Shown: piece by piece, positions 63,451-64,000 of the stretch | Position numbering within the stretch: position 1 is the first letter of the stretch | How the letters are laid out: each line of letters opens with the position of its first letter | Assembly (NCBI RefSeq): GCF_000308615.1 | Contig: NZ_BAGB01000041.1 | Location: 682,001 to 746,000, forward strand | Direction of reading: 5' to 3' | From: Nocardia jiangxiensis NBRC 101359 | GTDB lineage: Bacteria > Actinomycetota > Actinomycetes > Mycobacteriales > Mycobacteriaceae | DNA: 64,000 nucleotides | Notes under the pieces: model-generated | The model's database searches: none | What the model saw: only the letters and a program-made list of their open reading frames with translations | What the model was told of the DNA's origin: nothing | Position numbers and translations under genes: made by a program

Positions 63451-63480
63451 TTTATAAACAGAACAGTACTGTTTACAAAT
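63451..63480. promoter_or_regulatory. AT-rich palindromic operator upstream of the monooxygenase
   Basis: Contains the perfect 12-bp palindrome AACAGTACTGTT (63462-63473), inside overlapping AAACAG and CTGTTT half-sites. It lies 23-52 bases before the monooxygenase start and is the most A/T-rich stretch nearby, as expected for a TetR-controlled promoter. Confidence 0.65.
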
Positions 63481-63518
63481 TAGCTCGGACCGCCGCGCCT
63501 GGCAACCGGCCTCTCCGG

Positions 63519-64000
63519 TCAGCCGTGCCGGTGCAGGAAGCCGTACAGGATCGCCTGGGTGAGTTCCTCGACGATCGCCGCTCGGGGCGGCTGCTCGGCG
63601 CCGAAGTAGGTCGAGCGCAGGGCGGCCATCCCGGCGATCATCGCGACCGTCGAATGCGCCGCCAGGGCCGGATGGTCCGACCGCACGCCCCGCAGGTGCA
63701 TACCTTCGGCGCTGATCCGACCGAGCGCGTCGAGCGCGCGCCTGATGTCGGCGATGCCGGTGTCCTCGATTTCCTCCGGGGCGAGAGCCTCGGCTGCCAG
63801 CAGCGTGATGACCAAACCTCTGTTCTCGACGAACAGGTCGTAGAGCTGTCCGGCGAACTGCCGAGCCAGGTCCTGCTCGTCGGTCTCGTCGGGGACGACC
63901 GCTCGCCACGTGCGGCCGAACTCGTCCACGAAGCCGGTGAACGGAAGCACCACGGCCTCGCGGAACAGCGCCGCCTTCGAACCGAAGTTGCGGAACAGCA
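63519..64000 (-). CDS. TetR-family regulator (5' end outside window)
   Basis: At least 159 residues; the frame is open to the window edge. The visible N-terminal end, LFRNFGSKAALFREAVV, is the last part of a TetR HTH (tyr/phe-x-x-F-G-S-K) followed by a helical ligand domain ending in YGFLHRHG. The HTH itself is cut off. It lies upstream of the monooxygenase on the same strand, 90 bp away. Confidence 0.85.
   Translation of the reverse strand, partial: LFRNFGSKAALFREAVVLPFTGFVDEFGRTWRAVVPDETDEQDLARQFAGQLYDLFVENRGLVITLLAAEALAPEEIEDTGIADIRRALDALGRISAEGMHLRGVRSDHPALAAHSTVAMIAGMAALRSTYFGAEQPPRAAIVEELTQAILYGFLHRHG

Noticed and set aside
1..64000. tRNA, rRNA and riboswitch genes
   Set aside because: No cloverleaf, rRNA-like or known riboswitch pattern was recognised by eye; a covariance-model scan would be needed to exclude them.

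Overview
The window is high-GC DNA from a mycolic-acid actinomycete, most likely a Nocardia. The evidence is WXG100-like proteins with an EspG-type chaperone and DUF3558 lipoproteins, an Scr1-type XRE regulator paired with DUF397, a mycobacterial-type leucine-carboxyl-methyltransferase-like enzyme, DtxR/IdeR-like iron boxes before a bfd-bfr pair, the actinobacterial DUF3039/DUF3099/helicase neighbourhood, and many TetR, IclR and GlxA-type regulators. The genus is inferred; there is no rRNA or tRNA gene to confirm it.

Layout. 1-1457: the end of a SNF2-family helicase and its SWIM zinc-finger partner. 1692-1787: sixteen perfect copies of a hexamer, followed by a three-gene WXG100-type module whose third gene carries a one-base frameshift in an A run. 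3960-7519: a methyltransferase, an Scr1/DUF397 pair and two tiny genes. 7662-11819: a type VII secretion satellite locus (two duplicated DUF3558 lipoproteins, two WXG/PPE-like proteins and an EspG-like protein) with no core secretion genes. 11958-13574: an isoprenylcysteine-methyltransferase-like protein, then bfd and bfr under iron-box control, closed by a strong hairpin. 13580-22311: helicase, 117-bp repeats, YihY-type membrane protein, a GlxA regulator, glyoxalase-fold protein, MFS transporter, DUF3099 and DUF3039. 22814-27955: small Cys-rich protein, Tat-type cupin, aquaporin, and a dehydrogenase/TetR/Dps/cupin stress cluster.

28467-39146 is the most interesting part. A divergent IclR regulator faces a tightly packed ten-gene operon. 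It encodes a complete NMT1/SsuA-type ABC importer, an IlvD/Edd-family dehydratase, an alpha/beta hydrolase, a FAD-dependent oxidoreductase, both subunits of an aconitase-X (AcnX) dehydratase and an SDR dehydrogenase. It reads as an import-and-degrade pathway for a hydroxylated carboxylic acid or lactone. I cannot match it to a described pathway.

39293-48979: an esterase-like lipoprotein with an in-frame stop in its signal peptide, a cytochrome-b/molybdopterin fusion with a membrane partner, DUF427, a MOSC/reductase/ferredoxin fusion, an IS remnant, EthD, beta-carbonic anhydrase and a second GlxA regulator. 49316-53121: an MFS/TetR pair around a perfect palindrome, and a PknD-like kinase with six NHL-type repeats. 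53640-60080: a stand-alone TrpF-like enzyme, an EamA exporter, a membrane-anchored terpene-cyclase-fold protein and a large LuxR regulator. 60102-64000: three TetR regulators, a truncated aldo/keto reductase and an aromatic-hydroxylase-type flavoprotein.
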